NCBI RefSeq assembly: GCF_007846085.1
Contig: NZ_VOEJ01000002.1
Location: 310,001-374,000 of the forward strand
Length of the DNA: 64,000 nucleotides
Source of the DNA: Mucilaginibacter pallidiroseus
Lineage (GTDB): Bacteria; Bacteroidota; Bacteroidia; Sphingobacteriales; Sphingobacteriaceae
Direction: 5' to 3'
The position numbers and the translations under genes are program-made. The notes beneath the pieces were generated by a model. That model worked only from the letters and a program-made list of their open reading frames with translations. It did no database searches and had not been told where the DNA came from. Shown here one piece after another: positions 9,080 through 15,954 of the stretch. How positions within the stretch are numbered: position 1 is the stretch's first letter; every line of letters begins with the position of its first letter.

Positions 9080-9799
9080 TCAACAGTGATTCTGCTTTCG
9101 TTTCTCAATATATTCAAGCAGTGAAGTTTTATACTCATCAAAATGCAAAACGTTATGTTGATTGTAAGGCGTTCTCACTGGTTTATTAAATCCGATTGCA
9201 GCTGACATTTCGCTAAGGTCAATATTCAAATAAGCTACATCGTCCCACTTTTCAGGGTTCGCTACCACATAGTTACTATAGGTTTTTTCTTTGATTGATA
9301 CACCTGATTTTTGGCAGTAGAGATTGCTTAGGCAATTAGTAAACTGATTTTTATTGCAATGGAATATTCGTCTGCACTTCCAGTTATCTAATTGATGTTC
9401 GTCTGTTTGGCTTTGATAGTACACTCCTTCCTTAACGTCAATTTCCTTTAAGAACCGAAGCTCGTTAGTATTCTCTGGTGCAAAAATATGTCGCCAAGAT
9501 TGATTTGCTTTGTTTCGATGTTGATTACCTATAATGACGTTTGCTCGCTTTGGAAATCGGGACAGGGCAGATATGTAGTCAATTTTTTCGCCCACCTCAA
9601 ACCAGCCTTTTAAAATATAGACATTATTGCGCTTACCTAAAAAGAACATGGTATCGCCAACTTTTAACATACGGCGTGTCGGCGGCCTGCAAATGCCCCA
9701 CGTAGGTGGGTTTGCAAAACAGGGGTCATCACCGACATCTTTAATCAATAGGTCGTCAACCTCAGCAATAAAAACCGCCAAATAAGATTTAGATTCCAT
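9080..9799 (-). CDS. Nmad2-like (nucleotide modification associated) protein, tentative
   Basis: This 239-residue cytoplasmic protein is dominated by an N-terminal domain with an aromatic/beta pattern: SYLAVFIAEV, then CFANPPTWGICRPPTRR, LKVGDTMFFLG, a short strand GWFEVGE and NVIIGNQHR. That order (a start strand, a Phe-Ala-Pro-Asn/Pro stretch, KPxxRR, VGDxxxxxG) recalls the Nmad2-type domain predicted by comparative genomics to sense or handle modified bases in DNA. The resemblance is from memory and by eye only. It lies 88 bases upstream of hsdM on the same strand, so it could be co-transcribed with the restriction system. Residues 170-239 were not recognised. If the family is right, binding modified DNA is an inference, not a known function. 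Confidence 0.5.
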   Translation of the reverse strand: MESKSYLAVFIAEVDDLLIKDVGDDPCFANPPTWGICRPPTRRMLKVGDTMFFLGKRNNVYILKGWFEVGEKIDYISALSRFPKRANVIIGNQHRNKANQSWRHIFAPENTNELRFLKEIDVKEGVYYQSQTDEHQLDNWKCRRIFHCNKNQFTNCLSNLYCQKSGVSIKEKTYSNYVVANPEKWDDVAYLNIDLSEMSAAIGFNKPVRTPYNQHNVLHFDEYKTSLLEYIEKRKQNHC

Positions 9800-9973
9800 G
9801 CTTCCTAAAATATTGAAAAAAAATTCAAAAAAATATTTTTGAAAAACTCCGTCGTTTTAAAAGAAGGGTCGTGTTTTAAAAAGGCCTTTTATTTTAACTC
9901 AAAAAAATTGCTACGATTGTCGGAGTATGTCGCCGTCGGGTAGGGTGGGATGCCGGTGGGGGGTTAAGGGGGA

Positions 9974-10006
9974 TACTCCCCTGTACCCCCCATGCCGGGG
10001 GGAGTA
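9974..10006. repeat. Inverted repeat TACTCCCC/GGGGAGTA
   Basis: TACTCCCC at 9974-9981 is exactly complemented by GGGGAGTA at 9999-10006. The 17-base interval contains further C- and G-runs that could pair in alternative ways. No T-run follows, so a transcription terminator is unlikely. Confidence 0.6.
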
Positions 10007-10028
10007 AGGTAAACTTTAAGTTTGCCTT
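10006..10028. repeat. Inverted repeat AAGGTAAACT/AGTTTGCCTT
   Basis: AAGGTAAACT (10006-10015) and AGTTTGCCTT (10019-10028) flank the 3-base spacer TTA and match at 9 of 10 positions. It abuts the preceding GC-rich dyad, giving two consecutive stem-loops. Confidence 0.6.
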
Positions 10029-10090
10029 GCTAATCCCGGTAATTTTTAGTACATTGTAGGTAATTAATCAAATCATTAATAAGTTTGGTT

Positions 10091-10129
10091 GCTTGCAAAA
10101 TTTGCAAGCATTTGCAAGCAATTTGCAAA
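10091..10129. repeat. Phased TTTGCAAGC motif array
   Basis: Four copies of a 9-base motif are packed in 39 bases: GCTTGCAAA (10091-10099, inverted), TTTGCAAGC (10101-10109), TTTGCAAGC (10111-10119) and a variant TTTGCAAAC-like copy (10122-10130, reads TTTGCAAAC). The first two form a perfect 9-base dyad with one base between; the next two repeat at about one helical turn. This is the look of an iteron, integrase-arm or operator array, with the bound protein unknown. Confidence 0.7.
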
Positions 10130-10158
10130 CACATTGATAGAGGATGAAAGTTGAGAGC

Positions 10159-10194
10159 AAAAAAAAGCCTCTCAGATTATCTCTAAGAGGCTTT
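10159..10194 (-). terminator. Intrinsic terminator after tRNA-Val
   Basis: AAGCCTCT (10165-10172) pairs with AGAGGCTT (10186-10193). On the minus strand the stem is followed by a run of Ts (As at 10159-10166 on the plus strand). It lies directly downstream of the tRNA. Confidence 0.85.
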
Positions 10195-10200
10195 AAATGG

Positions 10201-10275
10201 TGGGAGTTACTGGGTTCGAACCAGTGACCCTCTGCTTGTAAGGCAGATGCTCTGAACCAGCTGAGCTAAACTCCC
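10201..10275 (-). tRNA. tRNA-Val, anticodon TAC
   Basis: Read on the minus strand, the sequence starts GGGAGTTTAGCTCAGC and ends with the T-arm GGTTCGAACC and the acceptor strand AACTCCC plus discriminator A. The acceptor arms GGGAGTT/AACTCCC pair perfectly. The anticodon loop CTTACAA gives TAC, which reads Val codons. The CCA end is encoded in the next three bases (10198-10200). A consensus promoter lies upstream and a terminator downstream, so it is a single-gene transcript. Its 3' end points towards the accessory region at the left. Confidence 0.97.
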
Positions 10276-10322
10276 TTTTGTTTCCCTTTTCAAAGCGAAA
10301 TATCTCGTTTGTTTTGGGACTG

Positions 10323-10353
10323 CAAATATAGAGTTTGATTTTATTTCTTCAAA
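10323..10353 (-). promoter_or_regulatory. Consensus Bacteroidota promoter of tRNA-Val
   Basis: On the minus strand TTTG (10350-10353) is followed by exactly 19 bases and TATATTTG (10323-10330). This matches the TTTG-N19-TAnnTTTG consensus of the phylum's main sigma factor. The predicted transcription start is about 45 bases before the tRNA. Confidence 0.85.
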
Positions 10354-10417
10354 AAATATTTTCAAAAAAAATTACAGCTATCTTTTAAGTTGCAGATGTT
10401 CAGTTAATTATTTTTTA

Positions 10418-10729
10418 TCACATAGCTATGTTATGCCCCGGGCGCGGGTCTTCAGGCAATATTTCCATCTCCGGGTACTCAATGTACTCGGCATACCATT
10501 GTATAGCGCCTACAACGTCAAGGGCATCATCTGCCGAAATATTTATAGTTTCAAACGCGTAAAGTTTGTTGTGCGCATAGCCGTAAAGCTGAATTTCATT
10601 TTCATCGGCGCTAAAACGTTCTTCGCTCAAACAATACACACGCACCTTTAAACCTGTATCTCTTGAATGGATAACATCCCGGCATGGGTCGCCCGGATCT
10701 GTTGCCAATAAATAAACGTTATGCTCCAT
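10418..10729 (-). CDS. Small acidic hypothetical protein
   Basis: This 103-residue protein was not recognised. It is acidic, has no signal peptide or membrane segment, and could form a compact alpha/beta domain: strands at about residues 5-9 and 28-33, then a helix around SADDALDVVGAIQWYAEYIEYP (about 63-84). The ATG is at 10727-10729. It stands alone between tRNA-Val and the ferritin-like genes. Codon use looks like that of the core genes, so it is probably a real gene of the lineage. Confidence 0.65.
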   Translation of the reverse strand: MEHNVYLLATDPGDPCRDVIHSRDTGLKVRVYCLSEERFSADENEIQLYGYAHNKLYAFETINISADDALDVVGAIQWYAEYIEYPEMEILPEDPRPGHNIAM

Positions 10730-11156
10730 ATCAGTTTAACATTGCTTATGGTATTTAGTTTACAAAAGCTTATATATCATAACTATTTAAAAATATCTGC
10801 TATAAATCGCGTAACGAAAAACTGAGAAAGATTATTTATACCCATGTTGAGCAGCTATTTCCACAGAAAAATTTCCCATTTAAAGCGTAGCACCCATTTT
10901 GAGTATAAAAATGTCGGTTTCTAAATAGGCACAGCAATTGTATTAGTATCAATACCCCTCCCAAAGGGTGTTTTTCATAGGTAGATGTAGGGCCGGAATA
11001 CTGCGAGAGTCTTTCGGCCTTTTTTATGCGCAACAGTCCAATTTTCGTTACACTCCAATTTGCTCTACTTTAAGTCAAATAATTTAAATCTAATTCATTC
11101 TGTAATACGTTTATCATATTATTAAATAGTTGATTACTATAACACCTATCAATTTT
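10730..11156. other. 427-base gene-free stretch, possible small RNA on the plus strand
   Basis: No convincing gene: the 65-residue frame at 10836-11033 (minus) has no recognisable composition and crosses the terminator. A hairpin with a T-run on the plus strand (10991-11025) has no plus-strand gene upstream, so a short untranslated transcript may end there. No consensus promoter was seen for it. Confidence 0.45.
10991..11025 (+). terminator. Intrinsic terminator-like hairpin without an upstream gene
   Basis: GGCCGGAA (10991-10998) pairs imperfectly with TTTCGGCC (11012-11019) and is followed by TTTTTT. On the minus strand no T-run follows, so it acts, if at all, on plus-strand transcripts. 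Confidence 0.55.
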
Positions 11157-11828
11157 ATGAAAACAGAATCAAACGTAATTACAGGCGGAGCAAATATGGC
11201 CAGAAGGTCGTTTTTGCGTTACGCCGGCGCAAGCGCTGCAACAGTAGCCGTTTTAGGAGCTGCCTCATGTAAAAAAGACCGCGCAGTTGGCGGCGGTACA
11301 GATGTAGGCTCAGGAGATATCGGCATTCTCAATTTGGCTTATGCACTTGAGCAATTGGAAGCTGCATTTTACATACAGGTGGTAGCCACTCCTTACAGCG
11401 GCATGTCATCAGTTGAGCTTTCTTACTTTACTGACATTCGCGACCACGAAGTTATTCACCGCGATTTCTTTAAAACAGCTTTAGGCACAAGCGCAATCAA
11501 ATCATTAACGCCAGATTTTTCTTCTATCACATTTGGCGACCGTAAAGCAGTGCTTACCGCTGCTAAAACTTTTGAAGATTTGGGTGTAAGAGCTTACAAC
11601 AGCGTAGGTTATCTTATCCAGGATGTTAACTATCTGTTAGTAGCAGGCAAAATTGTTTCGGTAGAAGCACGCCATGCGGCAACTATTTCAAATCTTTTAT
11701 CATCAGGTAGCTTTGTTGCCGATGACCAGGTTGATGCAAATGGATTAAACAAAACCATCAGCGTAGCTGAAGTATTATCTGCTGCAAATAGTTACTTAAG
11801 TACTAAGATCACAGCAAACTCATTTTAA
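11157..11828 (+). CDS. Exported ferritin-like domain protein (Tat signal, possible lipoprotein)
   Basis: The preferred start is the ATG at 11157 (223 residues); an upstream TTG at 11130 would only add nine odd residues. The N-terminus has a twin-arginine motif (ARRSFLRYAG), a hydrophobic stretch and a lipobox-like end (LGAASC), suggesting Tat export and lipid anchoring. The rest matches the ferritin-like superfamily (Ferritin_2 type): helices with LAYALEQLEAAFY, DHEVIHRDFF and VEARHAATIS, which carry Glu/His residues placed like those of diiron carboxylate proteins. The biochemical role of this family is not known; iron binding is inferred. A second ferritin-like gene follows after 22 bases, presumably in one operon. 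Confidence 0.85.
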   Translation: MKTESNVITGGANMARRSFLRYAGASAATVAVLGAASCKKDRAVGGGTDVGSGDIGILNLAYALEQLEAAFYIQVVATPYSGMSSVELSYFTDIRDHEVIHRDFFKTALGTSAIKSLTPDFSSITFGDRKAVLTAAKTFEDLGVRAYNSVGYLIQDVNYLLVAGKIVSVEARHAATISNLLSSGSFVADDQVDANGLNKTISVAEVLSAANSYLSTKITANSF

Positions 11829-11850
11829 TTACCATTAAATCAACATCGCC

Positions 11851-12690
11851 ATGAATTTATTTGAAATAGTTGACCAGATTGAAAAAATCGACCCGGAGAT
11901 ACACGAGCGTTTAAACCCACGCCGTGCCGCTATAAAAAACATAACTAGCTTTGGCTCGAAAGTAGCGCTTGCTGCTATGCCTTTTGCTTTAGGTAGTTTA
12001 TTCAAGAAAGCGTACGGTGCTGCACCGGCAAACGTTGTAGAGGTTTTAAACTTCGCTTTAACCTTGGAGTATCTTGAAGCCGAATATTACAACCAGGGTA
12101 CTGCCAAAAATGTGATCCCTGCTGCAAACGCAAGCTACATTGCTTACATAACACGTGACGAAAATAACCACGTTAAATTTTTACAAACAGTAATTGCACA
12201 ACTAGGTGGCACTGCTATATCAAAACCAGCTATCGACTTGTCAGGTGGTAACGGTAGCGGTACAGGCCCTTATGCATCAGCACTTACAGATTATGCTACC
12301 TTCCTTACCGTAGCGCAAGCGTTTGAAGATACAGGCGTACGTGCTTATAAAGGCCAGGCAGGTGCTTTGAAAGGTAACCAAACAGTATTAACTGCTGCAT
12401 TATCAATTCACGCGGTTGAGGCTCGCCACGCGGCTGCTATCCGCCAGTTACGTCATGACCTTGGCGCTACAACCGTTAAGCCTTGGATTGTGAGCTCGGC
12501 TGGTAAAGGTAACGATACCGGTGTAGCCGGTGTTGATGGCAATTACGCAGGAGAAGAAAACACTACCCACTTAGGTATTAACTTAGCTGGCGCAGGTGCA
12601 ATTGGTACTGTTAGCGCATCATTTGATGAGCCGCTAAGCTATGACCAGGTAGTTGCCCTGCTTGTTGGTACATTCTTAGTTAAAAAATAA
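11851..12690 (+). CDS. Ferritin-like domain protein
   Basis: This 279-residue protein belongs to the same Ferritin_2-like group as its neighbour. The helices ALTLEYLEAEYYNQG, RDENNHVKFLQ, FEDTGVRAYKG and HAVEARHAAAIRQL contain the Glu/His pattern of a four-helix diiron bundle. The N-terminal region has NPRRAAIKNITSF followed by a hydrophobic run (VALAAMPFALGSLF), a less canonical twin-arginine signal about 23 residues in. It has no lipobox, so it may be soluble in the periplasm. It is the second gene of a two-gene operon closed by a strong terminator. Iron storage, desiccation or oxidative protection are possibilities from related families, not shown here. Confidence 0.82.
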   Translation: MNLFEIVDQIEKIDPEIHERLNPRRAAIKNITSFGSKVALAAMPFALGSLFKKAYGAAPANVVEVLNFALTLEYLEAEYYNQGTAKNVIPAANASYIAYITRDENNHVKFLQTVIAQLGGTAISKPAIDLSGGNGSGTGPYASALTDYATFLTVAQAFEDTGVRAYKGQAGALKGNQTVLTAALSIHAVEARHAAAIRQLRHDLGATTVKPWIVSSAGKGNDTGVAGVDGNYAGEENTTHLGINLAGAGAIGTVSASFDEPLSYDQVVALLVGTFLVKK

Positions 12691-12710
12691 CCAACAGTAG
12701 TTTAACAATA

Positions 12711-12746
12711 AAAAAAGCGGCCTGCATATTCGGGCCGCTTTTTTTT
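12711..12746. terminator. Bidirectional intrinsic terminator
   Basis: AAAAAAGCGGCC (12711-12722) pairs with GGCCGCTTTTTT (12733-12744) around a 10-base loop. It lies between convergent genes and has T-runs on both strands, so it can stop both the ferritin operon and the gene at 12761-14710. Confidence 0.92.
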
Positions 12747-12760
12747 ATGACCTTATCTGG

Positions 12761-14710
12761 TTAAGGCCTGCCGGGGCGGCCTTGCCTTTGCTGATCTTGT
12801 TGTTGGCGTTGCTGCTCCTGCTGCTGGCGCTGTTGTTCTCGCTGTTGCTGCATTTGCTGGCGCTGTTGTTCTTGCTGCTGACGTTGCTGCTCTTGCTGCT
12901 GCTGACGTTGTTGATCAGCCTGCTGCCTTTGCTGTTGTTGCTGCTGACGTTGCTGCTCTTGCTGCTGCTGACGTTGTTGATCAGCCTGCTGCCTTTGCTG
13001 TTGTTGCTGCTGACGTTGCTGCTCCATTTGTTGCCTTTGCTGCTCGCGTTGTTGCTCCATCTGCTGGCGTTGCTGATCGCGCTGCTGCTGTTGTTGCTGG
13101 CGCTGTTGCTCCATTTGTTGCCTTTGCTGCTCGCGTTGTTGCTGCATTTGCTGACGTTGCTGATCTGCCACCTGCTGATTTTGCTGCTGCTGACGTTGCT
13201 GTTCCACCTGTTGGCGTTGCTGGTCACGCTGCTGCTGCTGTTGCTGGCGCTGTTGTTCCATCTGTTGCCTTTGCTGTTCGCGCTGTTGCTGCATTTGCTG
13301 GCGTTGCTGATCGGTTGCCTGCTGATTTTGCTGTTGACGCTGCTGATCTTGTTGTTGCCTTTGCTGCTCACGTTGCTGGCGCATCTGGTCGCGCTGCTGC
13401 TGCATTTGCTGGCGTTGTTCATCGGTCATCTGCTGGCCGTTTTGCTGCCTTTGCTGGCGCATCTGGTCGCGCTGCTGTTGCATTTGCTGGCGTTGCTCAT
13501 CAGTCATTTGCTGGCCAAATTGCTGGCGGTTGCGCATTTGTTGGGTTTGCCCAGTAGCTTCCTGGCGTGCTTGCCTGCGTTGCTGCATTTGCTGATCGCG
13601 CTGTTGCTGCTGTTGCAATATTTGCTGCTGGCGCTGCTGATCGGCTTGTTGCTGCTGGTTATTATTGTTAACAGCTTGGCCATTTTGCCTGTTATTATCG
13701 TAAAAACCACCCGGCCTTTGTGCATCGGGGCGGTTACCCGGATAGTTTGGCCTGCCGCCCGCAGCCGGGCGCTGATTGTTATTCACTCTTACAACACCGT
13801 TATCCGGGTTGTTATCGCGCGCTATTTGTGCCAGTCGGCTCGCATTTGCACGGTTATACCCGCCGTTGCGGCTATCATTAATACGCTGACCCGGGTTTTG
13901 GCGTTGATAAGCTGCACCGTCTACCACACGGGCAGGGCGTGCGTTGTTGTTGCGCCTTATATCCGGGCGGTAAATATTTACCACATTATTTTCAATGCGG
14001 CCACCGGTTGGGCGGTTAACGTTGCGAATGTTATATACATTGATTGGCTGGCGGGTAAAGCGCTGCAATTCATCGCGGCGCGGGCCAACATAATAGCGGT
14101 GATTATTATAAGTATTAACGTTTCGTATATAGCTGGTACGCGGTATTATATTACGCACCCGGTTGTATGGTACACGATAGTTATACACCTTTACACTGGT
14201 TACATATGCTTGCGGCGCAAATACCCAGTAATTATCGGGTATGTAATAGTTGCTACCGTATGATACATCAAAGCTCAAGCCGGGAGTTAAAGGTGCCCAT
14301 CCATAATACTCATCGCCACCTCTCCAGCTTACCCATGCAGGCGCCCATTCGTTACCAGGTATCCATTCCCACCCGTAGTAATCGTCAAAATTCCAGCGGC
14401 CGTAGTGGAAGGCTGCCCAGCCCCATGGGTAGTCAGATACCCAGGTATTGCCATAGTCGGTCATTACCCAATGCCCGTTGGTAGCATATGGTCTAAAACC
14501 GCCGTCAACATCAGGCACCCAAACGGTACCATAACGTGGGTCATCAACCCAGGTGCCGTAGGGCGATAATTGGTCGTAAAATTCCTGGTCAGACACATAT
14601 TGTCCATCCTGGTAGCCGCCGTCATCGCGGGCTGTATATTGCATCGCAGAGCATGAGCTTAATACTAAAGCTAATATAAACATGCCCAATATTTTGTCTA
14701 CTAATCTCAT
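12761..14710 (-). CDS. DUF6600-like lipoprotein with long Gln/Arg-rich tail
   Basis: This 649-residue protein starts with a lipoprotein signal (FILALVLSSCSA; acylated Cys near residue 20). Residues 40-160 are rich in Tyr/Trp with repeated motifs (YGTWVDD, YGTVWVP, WGWAAFHYGRW, YGWEWIPG, YYGWAPL), the pattern of DUF6600/YXWGXW proteins. A basic Asn/Arg-rich linker follows (about 180-345). From about 350 to the end it is almost only Gln, Arg, Met, Asp and Glu in QRQQMQQQR-type units, likely a long flexible or coiled-coil charged rod at the cell envelope. At the DNA level there is an exact 66-base tandem duplication (12891-13022). The function is unknown. The long Leu-rich open frame on the opposite strand is a shadow of the Gln repeats. 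Confidence 0.85.
   Translation of the reverse strand: MRLVDKILGMFILALVLSSCSAMQYTARDDGGYQDGQYVSDQEFYDQLSPYGTWVDDPRYGTVWVPDVDGGFRPYATNGHWVMTDYGNTWVSDYPWGWAAFHYGRWNFDDYYGWEWIPGNEWAPAWVSWRGGDEYYGWAPLTPGLSFDVSYGSNYYIPDNYWVFAPQAYVTSVKVYNYRVPYNRVRNIIPRTSYIRNVNTYNNHRYYVGPRRDELQRFTRQPINVYNIRNVNRPTGGRIENNVVNIYRPDIRRNNNARPARVVDGAAYQRQNPGQRINDSRNGGYNRANASRLAQIARDNNPDNGVVRVNNNQRPAAGGRPNYPGNRPDAQRPGGFYDNNRQNGQAVNNNNQQQQADQQRQQQILQQQQQRDQQMQQRRQARQEATGQTQQMRNRQQFGQQMTDEQRQQMQQQRDQMRQQRQQNGQQMTDEQRQQMQQQRDQMRQQREQQRQQQDQQRQQQNQQATDQQRQQMQQQREQQRQQMEQQRQQQQQQRDQQRQQVEQQRQQQQNQQVADQQRQQMQQQREQQRQQMEQQRQQQQQQRDQQRQQMEQQREQQRQQMEQQRQQQQQQRQQADQQRQQQQEQQRQQQQQQRQQADQQRQQQQEQQRQQQEQQRQQMQQQREQQRQQQEQQRQQQDQQRQGRPGRP
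12891..13022. repeat. Exact 66-bp tandem duplication inside the Gln-rich coding tail
   Basis: The units 12891-12956 and 12957-13022 are identical. 66 bases is 22 codons, so copy-number change would keep the frame. The wider 12,840-13,660 region is built of related degenerate CAG/CAA-type units. Confidence 0.85.
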
Positions 14711-14833
14711 TACAGGGTTGGTTTGTTAGGTTATACCTTATTGACAATAAAAGCTTTAAAACGTTTAAACAATTATTGCTTTAAAAACTATTTATATTCA
14801 GCTGCGGCAACATAATTTATTTTTTGACCGTTG

Positions 14834-14866
14834 TTGATGTATCTACCTGTTTTTTAAATAATTTTG
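14834..14866 (+). promoter_or_regulatory. Promoter of the 2OG oxygenase gene
   Basis: TTG at 14834-14836, a 22-base spacer and TAATTTTG at 14859-14866 fit the phylum's -33/-7 pattern. The likely transcription start is about 18 bases before the ATG at 14889, which also argues against the upstream TTG at 14868 as start. Confidence 0.6.
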
Positions 14867-14888
14867 ATTGTTATTTCAACCTGATATT

Positions 14889-15851
14889 ATGAGTACAGTA
14901 AACATTCCCCGCCTTGATCTTAACACTTATGTAAATGGTAGTGCCGAAGAGCGTAAAGCATTTTCTGACGCTATTGGCAAGGCATTTAACGAAACCGGTT
15001 TTGTTACTATAACAAATCACGGCTTAAGCAAACAACTTATAGACGACTTATACACACAGGTAAAGGCATTATTTTCTCTACCCGAAGATGTAAAGCAAAA
15101 ATACGAAATACCCGGCCTTGCAGGTCAGCGTGGTTATACCGGCAAAAACAAAGAGACTGCAAAAGGCTTTAAAGTGCCGGATTTGAAGGAGTTTTGGCAG
15201 ATAGGCCAAACCGTGCCTGACGGCGCTCCGGAAAAGGAGTTATACCCGGACAATGTGGTTGTAGATGAGCAACCGCAATTTAACGCCGTTACGCTTGAGG
15301 TATACAAGAAACTGGAAGCAGCAGGTAAACACTTACTGCGCGCCATTGCTGTTTACCTTGGGCTTGATGAGCAATATTTTGACGATAAGGTAGAGAACGG
15401 CAACTCCATATTGCGCACGTTGCATTACTTCCCGATAACAGACCCGGATGCATTACCAGATGATGCCGTACGTGCAGGCGCACATGAAGATATTAACCTG
15501 ATAACTTTACTTATTGGTGCCAGCGCCGATGGCCTTGAGTTGCTTACCCGCGATAATACGTGGTTCCCGGTAAAAGCCTATGGCGAAGATTTGGTTGTAA
15601 ACGTTGGGGATATGCTGCAGCGTTTAACAAACAACAAATTAAAATCAACAACGCACCGTGTGGTAAACCCGCCACGTGAGGAAATGAAAAATTCGCGCTT
15701 TTCGGTGCCGTTCTTCCTACACCCCAAATCAACCATGGATCTTACCAGCCTGCCATCAACCATTGATGCCGAGCATCCTAAACTTTATACCGATACTACC
15801 GCCGGCGAATACCTCGACGAGCGACTGAGAGAAATAGGGTTAAAGAAATAA
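14889..15851 (+). CDS. 2-oxoglutarate/Fe(II)-dependent oxygenase, isopenicillin N synthase-like
   Basis: From the ATG at 14889 the protein has 320 residues, beginning STVNIPRLDLNTY, which is the usual start of this family. The N-terminal domain (GFVTITNHG) and the double-stranded beta-helix are visible. The iron ligands are the His and Asp of AHEDINLIT (about residue 205) and the His of STTHRVVNP (about 262). The cosubstrate-binding RFSVPFF (Arg-x-Ser) follows. All key residues are intact, so it should be an active non-heme iron oxygenase. The substrate cannot be told from sequence. The gene is single and ends in a strong terminator. Confidence 0.9.
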   Translation: MSTVNIPRLDLNTYVNGSAEERKAFSDAIGKAFNETGFVTITNHGLSKQLIDDLYTQVKALFSLPEDVKQKYEIPGLAGQRGYTGKNKETAKGFKVPDLKEFWQIGQTVPDGAPEKELYPDNVVVDEQPQFNAVTLEVYKKLEAAGKHLLRAIAVYLGLDEQYFDDKVENGNSILRTLHYFPITDPDALPDDAVRAGAHEDINLITLLIGASADGLELLTRDNTWFPVKAYGEDLVVNVGDMLQRLTNNKLKSTTHRVVNPPREEMKNSRFSVPFFLHPKSTMDLTSLPSTIDAEHPKLYTDTTAGEYLDERLREIGLKK

Positions 15852-15856
15852 TGAGG

Positions 15857-15881
15857 AAGCCGGCTATAAGCCGGCTTTTTT
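15857..15881 (+). terminator. Intrinsic terminator of the oxygenase gene
   Basis: AAGCCGGCT (15857-15865) and AGCCGGCTT (15869-15877) form a perfect 9-base stem with an ATA loop, followed by a T-run, five bases after the stop codon. Confidence 0.93.
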
Positions 15882-15954
15882 CTTGTACTACAATCTATGA
15901 AGCCAACTCTGCCGTAACGTCGCGCCAAAGATATAACAACGGCTGCCCATTTAA

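Larger units (their letters stand above)
9800..10197. other. Gene-free region with several dyads beside tRNA-Val
   Basis: Nothing here looks coding. The left part (9800-9900) is AT-rich. The middle is unusually GC-rich, with G-runs and C-runs around 9930-10006, two hairpins (9974-10006 and 10006-10028), a TTTGCAAGC array (10091-10129) and the tRNA terminator (10159-10194). The clustering of symmetric motifs next to a tRNA 3' end resembles a cis-acting region of a mobile element (attachment arms, transfer or replication origin), but no enzyme gene here confirms it. Confidence 0.55.

Noticed and set aside
10836..11033. 65-residue frame opposite the possible small RNA
   Set aside because: Composition is unlike a protein here and it crosses the terminator hairpin; a start and ribosome site are lacking.
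11130..11156. Upstream TTG start of the first ferritin-like gene
   Set aside because: It adds nine residues with no role; the ATG at 11157 leads into a clean twin-arginine signal.
12745..13422. 225-residue Ser/Asn-rich frame within the same region
   Set aside because: It is a frame-shifted reading of the same repeats, with no family resemblance.
12782..14263. 493-residue Leu/Ala-rich open frame opposite the Gln-rich gene
   Set aside because: It is the reverse reading of CAG/CAA repeats (CTG/TTG), opposite a lipoprotein with a clear signal and domain pattern.
14868..14888. Upstream TTG start of the oxygenase gene
   Set aside because: It would lie right at the end of the -7 box, whereas the ATG at 14889 gives the usual family start.
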